64,000 nucleotides of DNA, taken from Acidovorax sp. Leaf191. Lineage in GTDB: Bacteria > Pseudomonadota > Gammaproteobacteria > Burkholderiales > Burkholderiaceae_C. A program made the translations under genes and the position numbers. Under the pieces are notes generated by a model. The model worked only from the letters and a program-made list of their open reading frames with translations, did not search any database and was not told where the DNA came from. The number at the start of each line of letters is the position of its first letter. Within the stretch, counting starts at the first letter, position 1. Shown piece after piece: positions 37,528-45,400 of the stretch. Location: positions 62,001-126,000 of the forward strand of contig NZ_LMPT01000005.1 of NCBI RefSeq assembly GCF_001424425.1. Reading direction: 5' to 3'.

Positions 37528-37932
37528 ATGATCAACACACTTTTGCAACCGCAAGGTTGGGTGGCACCCAAGGGCTATGCCAATGGCGTGGCGGCGCGTG
37601 GCACGATGGTGTTTACCGGCGGTCAGATCGGCTGGAATGCGCAGCAGCAGTTCGAGAGCGATGACTTCATTGCGCAGACGCGGCAGACGCTGCTGAACGT
37701 GCGGGCCGTGCTGCAGGCCGGTGGCGCTGGGCCGGAGCATCTGGTGCGGCTGACGTGGTATGTGGTGGACCGCCAGGAGTACAACGCGCGGCTGAAGGAG
37801 CTGGGGGCCGTGTACCGCGAGGTGCTGGGGAAGAATTTTCCGGCGATGGCGTGTGTGCAGGTGGCGGGGTTGATGGAGGAGCGGGCGAAGGTGGAGATTG
37901 AGGCAACGGCGGTGGTGCCGGATGGGGAGTGA
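37528..37932 (+). CDS. RidA/YjgF-family protein lacking the catalytic Arg
   Basis: A 134-residue protein of the RidA fold, last gene of the aminobenzoate operon (17 bases after the ligase). Family features include PKGYANGVAARGTMVFTGGQ and KNFPAMACVQVAGLMEERAK with VEIEATAVV. In E. coli RidA the equivalent of PAMACV is PARSCV, whose Arg105 binds the substrate carboxylate and is needed for imine hydrolysis; here it is Met. A classical 2-iminoacid hydrolase role is therefore doubtful. A role on the amino/imino CoA intermediate of the pathway, which has no free carboxylate next to the nitrogen, would fit the change but is inference. Confidence 0.88.
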   Translation: MINTLLQPQGWVAPKGYANGVAARGTMVFTGGQIGWNAQQQFESDDFIAQTRQTLLNVRAVLQAGGAGPEHLVRLTWYVVDRQEYNARLKELGAVYREVLGKNFPAMACVQVAGLMEERAKVEIEATAVVPDGE

Positions 37933-38480
37933 TGGGTGACTGGGTACGCCGGTGCTGAGCCGGTCGGGCCCGACCGACAGGCCGCAAACTTCGATCCAGT
38001 CCGTTTGGGCAGAACCTCTCACGTTCTTGAGGCTGTTGTCCGGGCTTGCCTGGGTAAGTGGGAGCAGCAGATCGAGCAGATCGCCCAGTTGCCCAAGGCC
38101 CGCCAGCGCTTCGTGAACCAGGTGCTGGACCCACGCGCGAGACTTCGATGCACTCTTCGTGCTGCTGATGCCGGGGCGCCTGAACGACATCCGGCTGATG
38201 ACCACCGCCAGCAGCGAAGGGAGCAGCCCGGGCACGCCCACCTATGCGGTTTTCAATACCAACGTGATCGGCTACCAGGAGATGCGGGCCGTGCTGGCGG
38301 CGATGAACCGCGCTGGGGTGCAGGGCTGACGGCGCAGGTCGGCAGCAACAGCAGGCAGCGAACCCAACCCTTACGACAAAGCCCTCGCCAACCCCGGCCT
38401 ACGCGCCAGGGTGGGGAGGCTTTGTCGTTTTTTATTGCGGATATCCAGGCGGTACACGATTGGCTTGTGGCGGAATGGAC
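37933..38480. other. Recombination scar with small gene remnants
   Basis: A 548-base stretch without an intact gene. At about 38022-38058 is a short minus-strand RHS-core fragment (matches 39549-39585, about 36 bases). Then a plus-strand stretch encodes EQIAQLPKARQRFVNQVLD, without a start. From 38141 to 38329 another frame reads ALFVLLMPGRLNDIRLM, then TYAVFNTNVIGYQEMRAV, ending at a stop at 38327-38329. These look like three unrelated gene ends joined by recombination. A terminator follows at 38373. Confidence 0.5.
38373..38436 (+). terminator. Rho-independent terminator
   Basis: ACGACAAAGCC (38373-38383) pairs perfectly with GGCTTTGTCGT (38418-38428), enclosing a second GC-rich stem (CCAACCCC with GGTGGGGAGG), and is followed by TTTTTTATT. 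Being a palindrome it could also serve the minus-strand gene at 38481, though the T-run favours the plus strand. Confidence 0.8.
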
Positions 38481-38735
38481 CTACTTCCTCTTTGCTCCAA
38501 GCTCCTTCATGAATGCACGGATGTTCTTCATGGAAGCCTCATTTTCACCATATAGCAGGTAATGTCGCTGGTTTGTCGGGCACACAAGGCCGGATATGGA
38601 ATGCCCCGGCTGCACTCCTGCGGGAATGGGCTGAAGCGCTGCGGCGCACACAGGACAGACAACGCGCAGGCCAGCCTCATACTTTCGGAGCGCTTCAGAT
38701 CCTGTAAGGGAAGCTGCATTGACGGTTTCTTGCAT
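38481..38735 (-). CDS. Small Cys-containing protein of unknown function
   Basis: An 84-residue protein. RVVCPVCAAALQPIP and SGLVCPTNQRHYLLYGE suggest a small zinc ribbon (CPxC...C), and the C-terminus NIRAFMKELGAKRK is basic. GGAGG lies 6 bases before the second of two adjacent ATG codons (38735), which I take as the start. It is isolated between the terminator and the IS481-type fragment. Function unknown. Confidence 0.55.
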   Translation of the reverse strand: MQETVNAASLTGSEALRKYEAGLRVVCPVCAAALQPIPAGVQPGHSISGLVCPTNQRHYLLYGENEASMKNIRAFMKELGAKRK

Positions 38736-38855
38736 CATTAACCTCCGAAGGGGGTTTTTCCACTAGGCTGATGGGGATACAGGTCCTGCACCCTTCCCAT
38801 GATTTGTTGACGCTCAAACAAACTCGGTTTACGACCTTCGCTGAAGAGGTACTCG

Positions 38856-39119
38856 TTACGTGTCGTATCCCGGACGATCATGTGGCCGCTTGAGAAACAG
38901 ATCCGGGCGCTCCTGGTACCACTCTTTCATGGCCTGCATGGGCGTCTTGCTGCCCAGCGCGGACTGCGGCAATTGGTAGTTGTACAGCGCCACATAGCGC
39001 TGCAAGGTCTGCTGCATGTCCTCGCGACTGTTGAAGCGGTGGGTCTTGAGCACGTCTGCGATGCGGCTATTGAAGCGCTCCACCATGCCATTGGTTTTGG
39101 GCGTCCTGGGCCTTGTCAT
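38856..39119 (-). pseudogene. IS481-type transposase, C-terminal fragment
   Basis: Eighty-seven codons of a DDE transposase of the IS481/IS3-like group: PKTNGMVERFNSRIADVL contains the final catalytic Glu of the DDE triad, and LQRYVALYNYQLPQSALG is the conserved YNxxxPHxxLG-type end. The N-terminal two-thirds are missing. The fragment is joined directly to truncated RHS-core sequence at 39119, so insertion or recombination here destroyed the end of that RHS cassette. No terminal inverted repeats were found. Confidence 0.8.
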
Positions 39120-39893
39120 GGTCCTGCGCCCGCTCCCACTATTGCACTGCCGATGCTCTTGCTGATCCTTCGCCCGAACGGGTCATACCGGTAACTGGTG
39201 CTTTGCCCGTTCTGGCTCGTCTCGATCAGCCGCTCCGCCGCGTTGTAGCGGTAGTCTCTTTGCCAGGCCCCGCTTTTCTCACTCTGCGTGTGCCCCTGCG
39301 GGGTGTAGGTGACCTGCGTGTTCTGCGCTGGCGTCCCGCTGAAGGGCGTGGTGCGCGGGTACTGGGTGAGCTGGTTGTCCCCGTTGTAGCTCCACACTCC
39401 CGGCTGGTGGCCGCTGCTGGTGCGGTTGCCCACCGGGTCGTAGCTGTATTGCTCCAGCGGCAGGCCCAGCTCCACACTCCCGGCTGGTGGCCGCTGCTGG
39501 TGCGGTTGCCCACCGGGTCGTAGCTGTATTGCTCCAGCGGCAGGCCCAGGTTCTTGAGGCTGTTGTCTGGTGCGGCCTGGGTGAGGCGGCTCAGTTTGTC
39601 GTAGCCGTACTGGGTGTTGCCCAGGTCGCTGCCGATCTGCGTGATGTTGCCCGCCAGGTCATATTGGTATTGGCGGCTTGCCAGTAGCTGGTTGGCGTTG
39701 GTTTTGACTTCGATGCGGGTGTGCCTTTGCAGGGCGTCGAATGCCTGGGTCTTGGCCGCTCTCGGGGTCTGGATGCGGGTGGGCTGCATCCATTGGTAGT
39801 CCAGGTAGCTGATGCGGCTTTGGTCGGGCAGGGTGACCTGGGCCAAGCGCCCTTTGTCGTAGGTGTGGCTTTGCTGGCTGCCATTCGGGATGC
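39119..39893 (-). pseudogene. Displaced RHS core fragment (no toxin tip left)
   Basis: Minus-strand RHS repeat sequence closely related to residues about 905-1150 of the intact RHS protein (for example YDKLSRLTQAAPDNSLKNLG and YNAAERLIETSQNGQSTSYR). It starts abruptly after the AT-rich gene at 39961 and stops at the IS481-type fragment, so it has no start codon and no toxin tip. An 80-bp tandem duplication (39390-39469 and 39470-39549) shifts the reading frame. Confidence 0.8.
39390..39549 (-). repeat. 80-bp tandem duplication in RHS fragment
   Basis: Two perfect 80-base copies beginning CTCCACACTCCCGGCTGGTG. Eighty is not a multiple of three, so the second copy is out of frame. The intact RHS gene has a similar but 78-base, in-frame duplication at 43598-43753. 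Confidence 0.85.
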
Positions 39894-39960
39894 GACAACT
39901 AATGACGATCTTGGTCGTAAAAGATGAACAACTCCTTTATCAATCAATCGAAATCCATAT

Positions 39961-40473
39961 TCAATACGCCCATTTTTTACAAGAATCATTTGAGAAAAAT
40001 TTTTTAGGAATTTTTTTAATATCAAATCGTCCTACGAAATTTTGAAAACTTTCTAAAATGTAATTATTATTCTTCTCATCAAAAACACCCAGCATTGCAA
40101 CACAATTTCTTTCATTCAAGTATGCAAGAGAGGAATAGTGAAATCTTGGATAATAAATATCGTTAATTTTTTGCACAAAGAAGATCAAATTTTTTTGTTT
40201 TGAAATGAAATTTAGATCAATTTCGTTTTTGTATATCCCTAAAGTACAGAAAGGAATCTTTTCATCAAATTCCCCCTTAATCGGAAATAAAACATTAATG
40301 CTTATGCAATTTTCATCAAAAATATTCGCTACTTTTCCCAAGAAAATAATCTCAGACTTGACCAAATCACCTTCCAAAGGCAAAACATAAGGAGATGCAA
40401 AAGCAACGCCGCTCGCCAGCGCAACCCCTAAGCACATCTTACATACATAGCTTATTAGCGCATCTAGACTCAT
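39961..40473 (-). CDS. Putative immunity protein for the metalloprotease RHS tip
   Basis: A 170-residue protein, unlike anything I recognise. An N-terminal hydrophobic stretch MCLGVALASGVAFA suggests export; the body is beta-strand-like with LPLEGDLVKSEIIFLGKVAN, YKNEIDLNFI and YYPRFHYSSLAYLNERNC. It is strikingly AT-rich against its surroundings. It begins within the end of the RHS toxin gene: the ATG at 40473 overlaps it by about 35 bases, and another ATG at 40437 lies one base after that gene's stop, so either start would be coupled to it. Position directly after an RHS toxin tip, AT-richness and lack of homology are typical of polymorphic-toxin immunity genes. Function is inferred. Confidence 0.6.
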   Translation of the reverse strand: MSLDALISYVCKMCLGVALASGVAFASPYVLPLEGDLVKSEIIFLGKVANIFDENCISINVLFPIKGEFDEKIPFCTLGIYKNEIDLNFISKQKNLIFFVQKINDIYYPRFHYSSLAYLNERNCVAMLGVFDEKNNNYILESFQNFVGRFDIKKIPKKFFSNDSCKKWAY

Positions 40474-41149
40474 ATTCACTCACTTCATCAAAAAGAATTC
40501 CGCCATACAAAAGACTGGGTATTTGTGGACCGTGATCTAACCCAGCGTTGTGAAATAACTCGTGGTACAAAGATCTAGCAGGACATCCTCCGCACTTGTC
40601 ATCTTCGCCAGGCTTATATCTAAAGCCTTTGGGCTTAAACGTGACAGAATCACCACCTACAGGTGCAAATGCGCATGCAGCACTGATGTCAATCAAGCCT
40701 CCAATTTTTATATTGTCAGTCTGCGTGCAATTTACCTTGACTCTATTAAAAACTTCAAGCATCCGATCACACCACTCATTCGGCATGCAAGCACTTTTCC
40801 GACAGTCTATGCCTTTGCATTCTTTTTCAAGCAATTCTCTCACCCGCCTAGCGGCTAGCTCCAACTCTGCCACCTGCAACACCGTGCAGTCGCCAGAAAT
40901 ACTGAACAGTCCTAATGGATCACTATTTTTCAGAGTATTAGCTTTCGCATAAAGCAGAGTATTCATACCACCCTTGACTCCAATAGGATCGCTCTGCACA
41001 TACCTTCCCACCCCGGGTATGTAATCACGCTTAAAGTTGTAATGCGTCTGCGTCTCCTCATCCCAATACTGCCCCGGGAACCTCAGGTTCATATCGATGG
41101 CCTGGATCGTCGTGGTAGTCGCCCCAAACGCCTCTGACGCCCCTTCCAT
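40439..41149 (-). CDS. RHS C-terminal tip with HExxHxxGxxH metalloprotease motif
   Basis: About 236 codons from the last RHS-core segment (IDMNLRFPGQYWDEETQTHY, DYIPGVGRYVQSDPIG) through the conserved junction NSDPLGLF to a variable tip of about 150 residues. The tip is Cys-rich (KECKGIDCRKSACMPNEWC) and ends with SLYHELFHNAGLDHGPQIP. HELFHNAGLDH exactly fits HExxHxxGxxH, the zinc site of metzincin-type metalloproteases. The tip DNA is clearly more AT-rich than the core. The ATG at 41149 is only the first available start in this frame; in origin this is the 3' end of a longer gene, cut off from it by a frameshift at 41140-41143. Confidence 0.72.
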   Translation of the reverse strand: MEGASEAFGATTTTIQAIDMNLRFPGQYWDEETQTHYNFKRDYIPGVGRYVQSDPIGVKGGMNTLLYAKANTLKNSDPLGLFSISGDCTVLQVAELELAARRVRELLEKECKGIDCRKSACMPNEWCDRMLEVFNRVKVNCTQTDNIKIGGLIDISAACAFAPVGGDSVTFKPKGFRYKPGEDDKCGGCPARSLYHELFHNAGLDHGPQIPSLLYGGILFDEVSEYESRCANKLCM

Positions 41150-41935
41150 GTAGTGCCGCCCGTCTTGTCCGTCGCCAAGGTCGGCGTTGCCAAGTGGTCC
41201 GTGTGCAGATAGTGGTAGATCGTGGCTCGGTCGGTCAAGCTGTTGGCTGCTACGTCGGCCTGCCAGATCGGATCGGTGCTCCACAAGCCCTGCTGCGCTG
41301 CCTTGGGATTGAAGCCGTACGCTTTGCTCAGTTGCCCCTGGCTGTCGGTTTCTGCCATCAGCCCCGTCTCGCTGTACAGGTAGTACGTGGTCGTTGATGG
41401 TCCTGCTCCCGCTCTCGCTCCTGCACTGCCGATGCTCTTGCTGATCCTTCGCCCGAAGGGGTCATACCGGTAACTGGTGCTTTGCCCGTTCTGGCTCGTC
41501 TCGATCAGCCGCTCCGCCGCGTTGTAGCGGTACTCCCTTAGCCAGGCCCCACTTTTCTCACTCTGCGTGTGTCCCTTCGGGGTATAGGTGACCTGGGTGT
41601 TCTGCGCTGGCGCCCCGCTGAAGGGCGTGGTGCGCGGGTACTGGGCGAGCTGGTTGTCCCCGTTGTAGCTCCACATCCCGGGCTGGTAGCCGCCGCTCGT
41701 GGGGTTGCCCACCGGGTCGTAGCTGTATTGCTCCAGCGGCAGGCCCAGGTTCTTGAGGCTGTTGTCTGGTGCGGCCTGGGTGAGGCGGCTCAGTTTGTCG
41801 TGTGTGATGTTGCCCGCCAGATCGTCTTGGTAGCTCTTGCTTGCCAGTAGCTGACTGGCGTTGTTTCTAACCTCGACGCGATTGTGGCGCCGCAGGGCAT
41901 CGAACGCGTGGATCTTGTCCACCCCCTGTAAATTA
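41142..41935 (-). pseudogene. Displaced RHS core of the metalloprotease cassette
   Basis: RHS core sequence beginning in the middle of the repeat region (AFDALRRHNRVEVRNNASQL) directly after the ankyrin gene, without a start codon. It has a deletion of about 13 codons relative to the intact gene (NITHDKLSRL against NITQIG...YGYDKLSRL). The frame breaks at 41140-41143, where a run of four C (G in the mRNA) replaces the five found at 43099-43103 of the intact gene. After the break the toxin frame continues at 41149. Diagnosis: an orphan RHS-CT cassette displaced by recombination. Confidence 0.8.
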
Positions 41936-41979
41936 TGCAAGTCAAATATACATCGGGCACCCTTAATGCCAAAAACCAA

Positions 41980-42444
41980 TCATTTCAATGCAGCACCAAT
42001 TTTCAAAGCCAACTCTCTAGCAGTAATGCCGAACTCATCGGCCAGGTCAATATCAGCACCACATCCTGCCAAGTATTTGGCCAACTCAAACCAGCCGAAT
42101 CGCAAAGCATAACTAAGCGGCGTTGCCGATTGACCCATAACATTCAAATCACACCCTAACTCATAAAATGTTTTTGCAATTATTAAATTTCCTGATTTGG
42201 CAGCCAAGTGTATTGCCATGTCTCCAAGATCATTTTTCGCATACAAATTCGCCCCTCCCTCTATCAATACCCTCACAGCTCTGGCATCTGATTTTTGCAC
42301 AGCAATCATCAAGTATGTCAGGCCATCATAAATACTCACCAAGTTAACATCATCAAATCGAATGCCTTCTAGCAGCCCATCCAGATCGCCAGATTCTATC
42401 GAACTGAAAATTGATTGGTTGTAGAAATTATCATTGGCATTCAT
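41980..42444 (-). CDS. Ankyrin-repeat protein, probable immunity protein of the RHS toxin
   Basis: A 154-residue cytosolic protein with about three ankyrin repeats: TYLMIAVQKSDARAVRVLIE-GGANLYAKN, DMAIHLAAKSGNLIIAKTFY-ELGCDLNV and TPLSYALRFGWFELAKYLAG-CGADIDLAD. AAGGAGCC lies 8 bases before the ATG at 42444, and the gene overlaps the end of the RHS gene by 14 bases. Ankyrin proteins are a known immunity class in polymorphic toxin loci. It is AT-rich like the adjacent toxin tip. Immunity function is inference from position and class. Confidence 0.75.
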   Translation of the reverse strand: MNANDNFYNQSIFSSIESGDLDGLLEGIRFDDVNLVSIYDGLTYLMIAVQKSDARAVRVLIEGGANLYAKNDLGDMAIHLAAKSGNLIIAKTFYELGCDLNVMGQSATPLSYALRFGWFELAKYLAGCGADIDLADEFGITARELALKIGAALK

Positions 42445-45400
42445 CACAAGGCTCCTTGCAATAGTTTTTGATTTGGTCAACGGCGTTTGCAATCCTTCGA
42501 GCCACAGTTGCCAACTGGTCTGCATGGCGCTTGTCAAAAACTTTCCATTTTTGCATCCAACTCAATCTTAAATCGTAACATTTCTCTGCCAAATCTTTGT
42601 TTCTTTTGGCCCAAGGGCAAGATTGAGGCTTGAATCCGTTTGTTGAATCTGGGTTAGGAGGATTGTTATCACAAAAATTGTGATAACGCGCCCATTCTGC
42701 ATTCATCTGAGCACCATCAGCTTCCGACATTCCTCTTTCATCTTGGATATTAAAAAAGTGTATCCCTACCAGTACCGCTAGAATTTTACATCCCTGCCCA
42801 ATTATTCTAACGCCAGTCAGTATTACAGCTCCACATGCTAATGGATTTGCAACACAAACAGCGGCCCTCCCACGCGGGTCTCCGAGAGAGAGAGCATTAA
42901 GTTTTGCGTAGACATATAGATTAGGACCATCGTCAATTCCCTGGGAGTCGCCTTGCATGTACCTTCCCACACCCGGCAAGTAATCCCGATGGAAGTTGTA
43001 GTGGCTATTTGTCTCCCGATCCCGATACTGCCCCGGGAACCTCAGGTTCATCTCGGTAGCTTCGAGCATTGGCTTCGTCGCTCCAAGCGCCTCTGACGCC
43101 CCCTTCCATGTCGGCTCGCCCGCCTTGTCCGTCGCCAACACGGGCGTAGCCAGATGGTCCGTGTGTAGATAGTGGTAGCTGGTGGCTCGGTCGGTCAAGC
43201 TGTTGCTGTTGGCTCTCACATCGGCCTGCCACATCGGGTCGGTGCTCCATAACCCTTGCTGCTGCGCCCTGGGGTTGAAGCCGTAAGCCTTGGTGAGGTT
43301 TCCTTGGCTGTCTGCTTCCGCCATCAGCCCGGTGTCGCTGTAGAGGTAGTACGTGGTCGTTGTGCTGCCTGCCCCGCTGCCCGAGGTTTTGCTGATCCGC
43401 CTGCCAAACGGGTCGTACCGGTAGCTGGTGCTTTGTCCGTTCTGGCTCGTCTCGATCAGCCGCTCGGCCGCGTTGTAGCGGTAGTCTCTTTGCCAGGCCC
43501 CGCTTTGCTCACTCTGCGTGTGCCCCTGTGCGGTGTAGGTGACCTGCGTGTTCTGCGCTGGCGCCCCGCTGAAGGGGGTGGTGCGCGGGTACTGGGTGAG
43601 CTGGTTGTCCCCGTTGTAGCTCCACACTCCCGGCTGGTGGCCGCTGCTGGTGCGGTTGCCCACCGGGTCGTAGCTGAGCTGGTTGTCCCCGTTGTAGCTC
43701 CACACTCCCGGCTGGTGGCCGCTGCTGGTGCGGTTGCCCACCGGGTCGTAGCTGTATTGCTCCAGCGGCAGGCCCAGGTTCTTGAGGCTGTTGTCTGGTG
43801 CGGCCTGGGTGAGGCGGCTCAGTTTGTCGTAGCCGTACTGGGTCTTGCCCAGGTCGCTGCCGATCTGCGTGATGTTGCCCGCCAGGTCATATTGGTATTG
43901 GCGGCTTGCCAGTAGCTGGTTGGCGTTGGCTTTGACTTCGATGCGGGTGTGCCTTTGCAGTGCGTCGAATGCCTGGGTCTTGGCCGCTCCCGGGGTCTGG
44001 ATGCGGGTGGGTTGCATCCATTGGTAGTCTAGGTAGCTGATGCGGCTTTGGTCGGGCAGGGTGACCTGGGCCAAGCGCCCTTTGTCGTAGGTGTAGCTTT
44101 GCTGACTGCCGTCCGGGTAGGTGTGGCTGCTGAGTTGGCCGTCGGCGTTGAAGGTTTGGCCGATGGTGAAGCTGAATGTTCCTGCGTTTGCTCCGGCTGC
44201 TGTCCCCGCATTCACCTTGCCGTAGGTGATTGCGCTCTGCGTGGTGCGTCCTTGGGCGTCTTTGATATAGCTGGCACTGCTGATCAGTTGACCCGCGCCG
44301 TCTTGTTGTTCGTAACCTGCCAGCAGGCCGTCCTTGTCGTACTGGCGGCTGATGCGCTGGTCCATCTGGCTGCCCTGCAGGCGGTGTTCTTCCAGGCCCA
44401 TGCGACCGGCGGTGTCGTAGCTGTAGCTTCGGGTGTTGCCGCCCGCGTCGGTTCTTTGGGTCAGCTGGCCTGCGGCGTCGTAGCTGTACTGGATGGCTCC
44501 GCCCATCGGTCTGGTTTCTTTGGTAAGGCGCCCTGCCTTGTCGTAGTCGAACCGGTGGGTGTTGCCGTTGGCATCAGTCACGGCCACGAGTTGGTCTTGT
44601 GCGTCCCAGCTTTGCTTGGTGCTCTGGTTCAGGCTGTCGATGGTTTCCACCAATCTTCCCAGCGCGTCGTAGCGGTACAGCGTGCTGTTGCCCGCCGGGT
44701 CGGTGCTGCTGATGCGCTGGCCTTGGGCGTCGTACGCCTGGTGCTGGGTGCGGCTGTTGGCTGGGGTGGCGGGGGTGGCTGGGGTGGCTGGGGTGGCTGG
44801 GGTGGCTGGGGTGGCTGGGGTGGCTGGGGTGCCTGAGCTTGCCGTGGCGTCCAGGTTCTGGATGGTCTGGGTTTGCCGCCCTCTTTGGTCGTAGCGGTAG
44901 GTTTCTATGTAGGTGGGGTAGATGGTGGCCGTCAGCAGGCCGGCCAGGGGCGTGCCTGCAGCGCCGTACTCGTACCGGGTGGTGTTGCCTGCAGGGTCGG
45001 TGGTCTGGGTGATGCGACCCAGGGCGTCGTAAGCGCTGGTGCTGATGAGGCCGCCAGGGCTGGTGGTGGCTGCGGCGCGGCCTGCCGCGTCGTAGCTGAC
45101 TTTGGTGCCTGTGGCTTGACCGGGCTGGCGTTGTTCCACCACGCGGCCTGCCGCGTCGTACACGGTCTGGCGGGTGCGGCCTTCTGAACTGGTGCTTTGG
45201 GTGCGTCTGCCCAGGCTGTCGTAGCTGTGGCGTGTGGTCTGCGCCAGGGGGTTGGTGCTGCTGAGCAGGTGGCCGGCCGCGTCCCAGGTGTAGGTGCTGG
45301 TCTGACCCAGGGGGTTGGTCTGGGTGAGGGGTTGGCCCTGGCTGTTGTACGTGGCGCTGGCGCTGTGGCCCAGGGCGTTGGTGGTTCTGACGAGGTTGCC

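Noticed and set aside
38856-39119. Complete IS481-type insertion sequence
   Set aside because: Only the C-terminal transposase part is present and no terminal inverted repeats were found.
44762-44832. Direct repeats considered as a CRISPR array
   Set aside because: Nine-base units without spacers, inside an RHS coding frame; no cas genes in the window.
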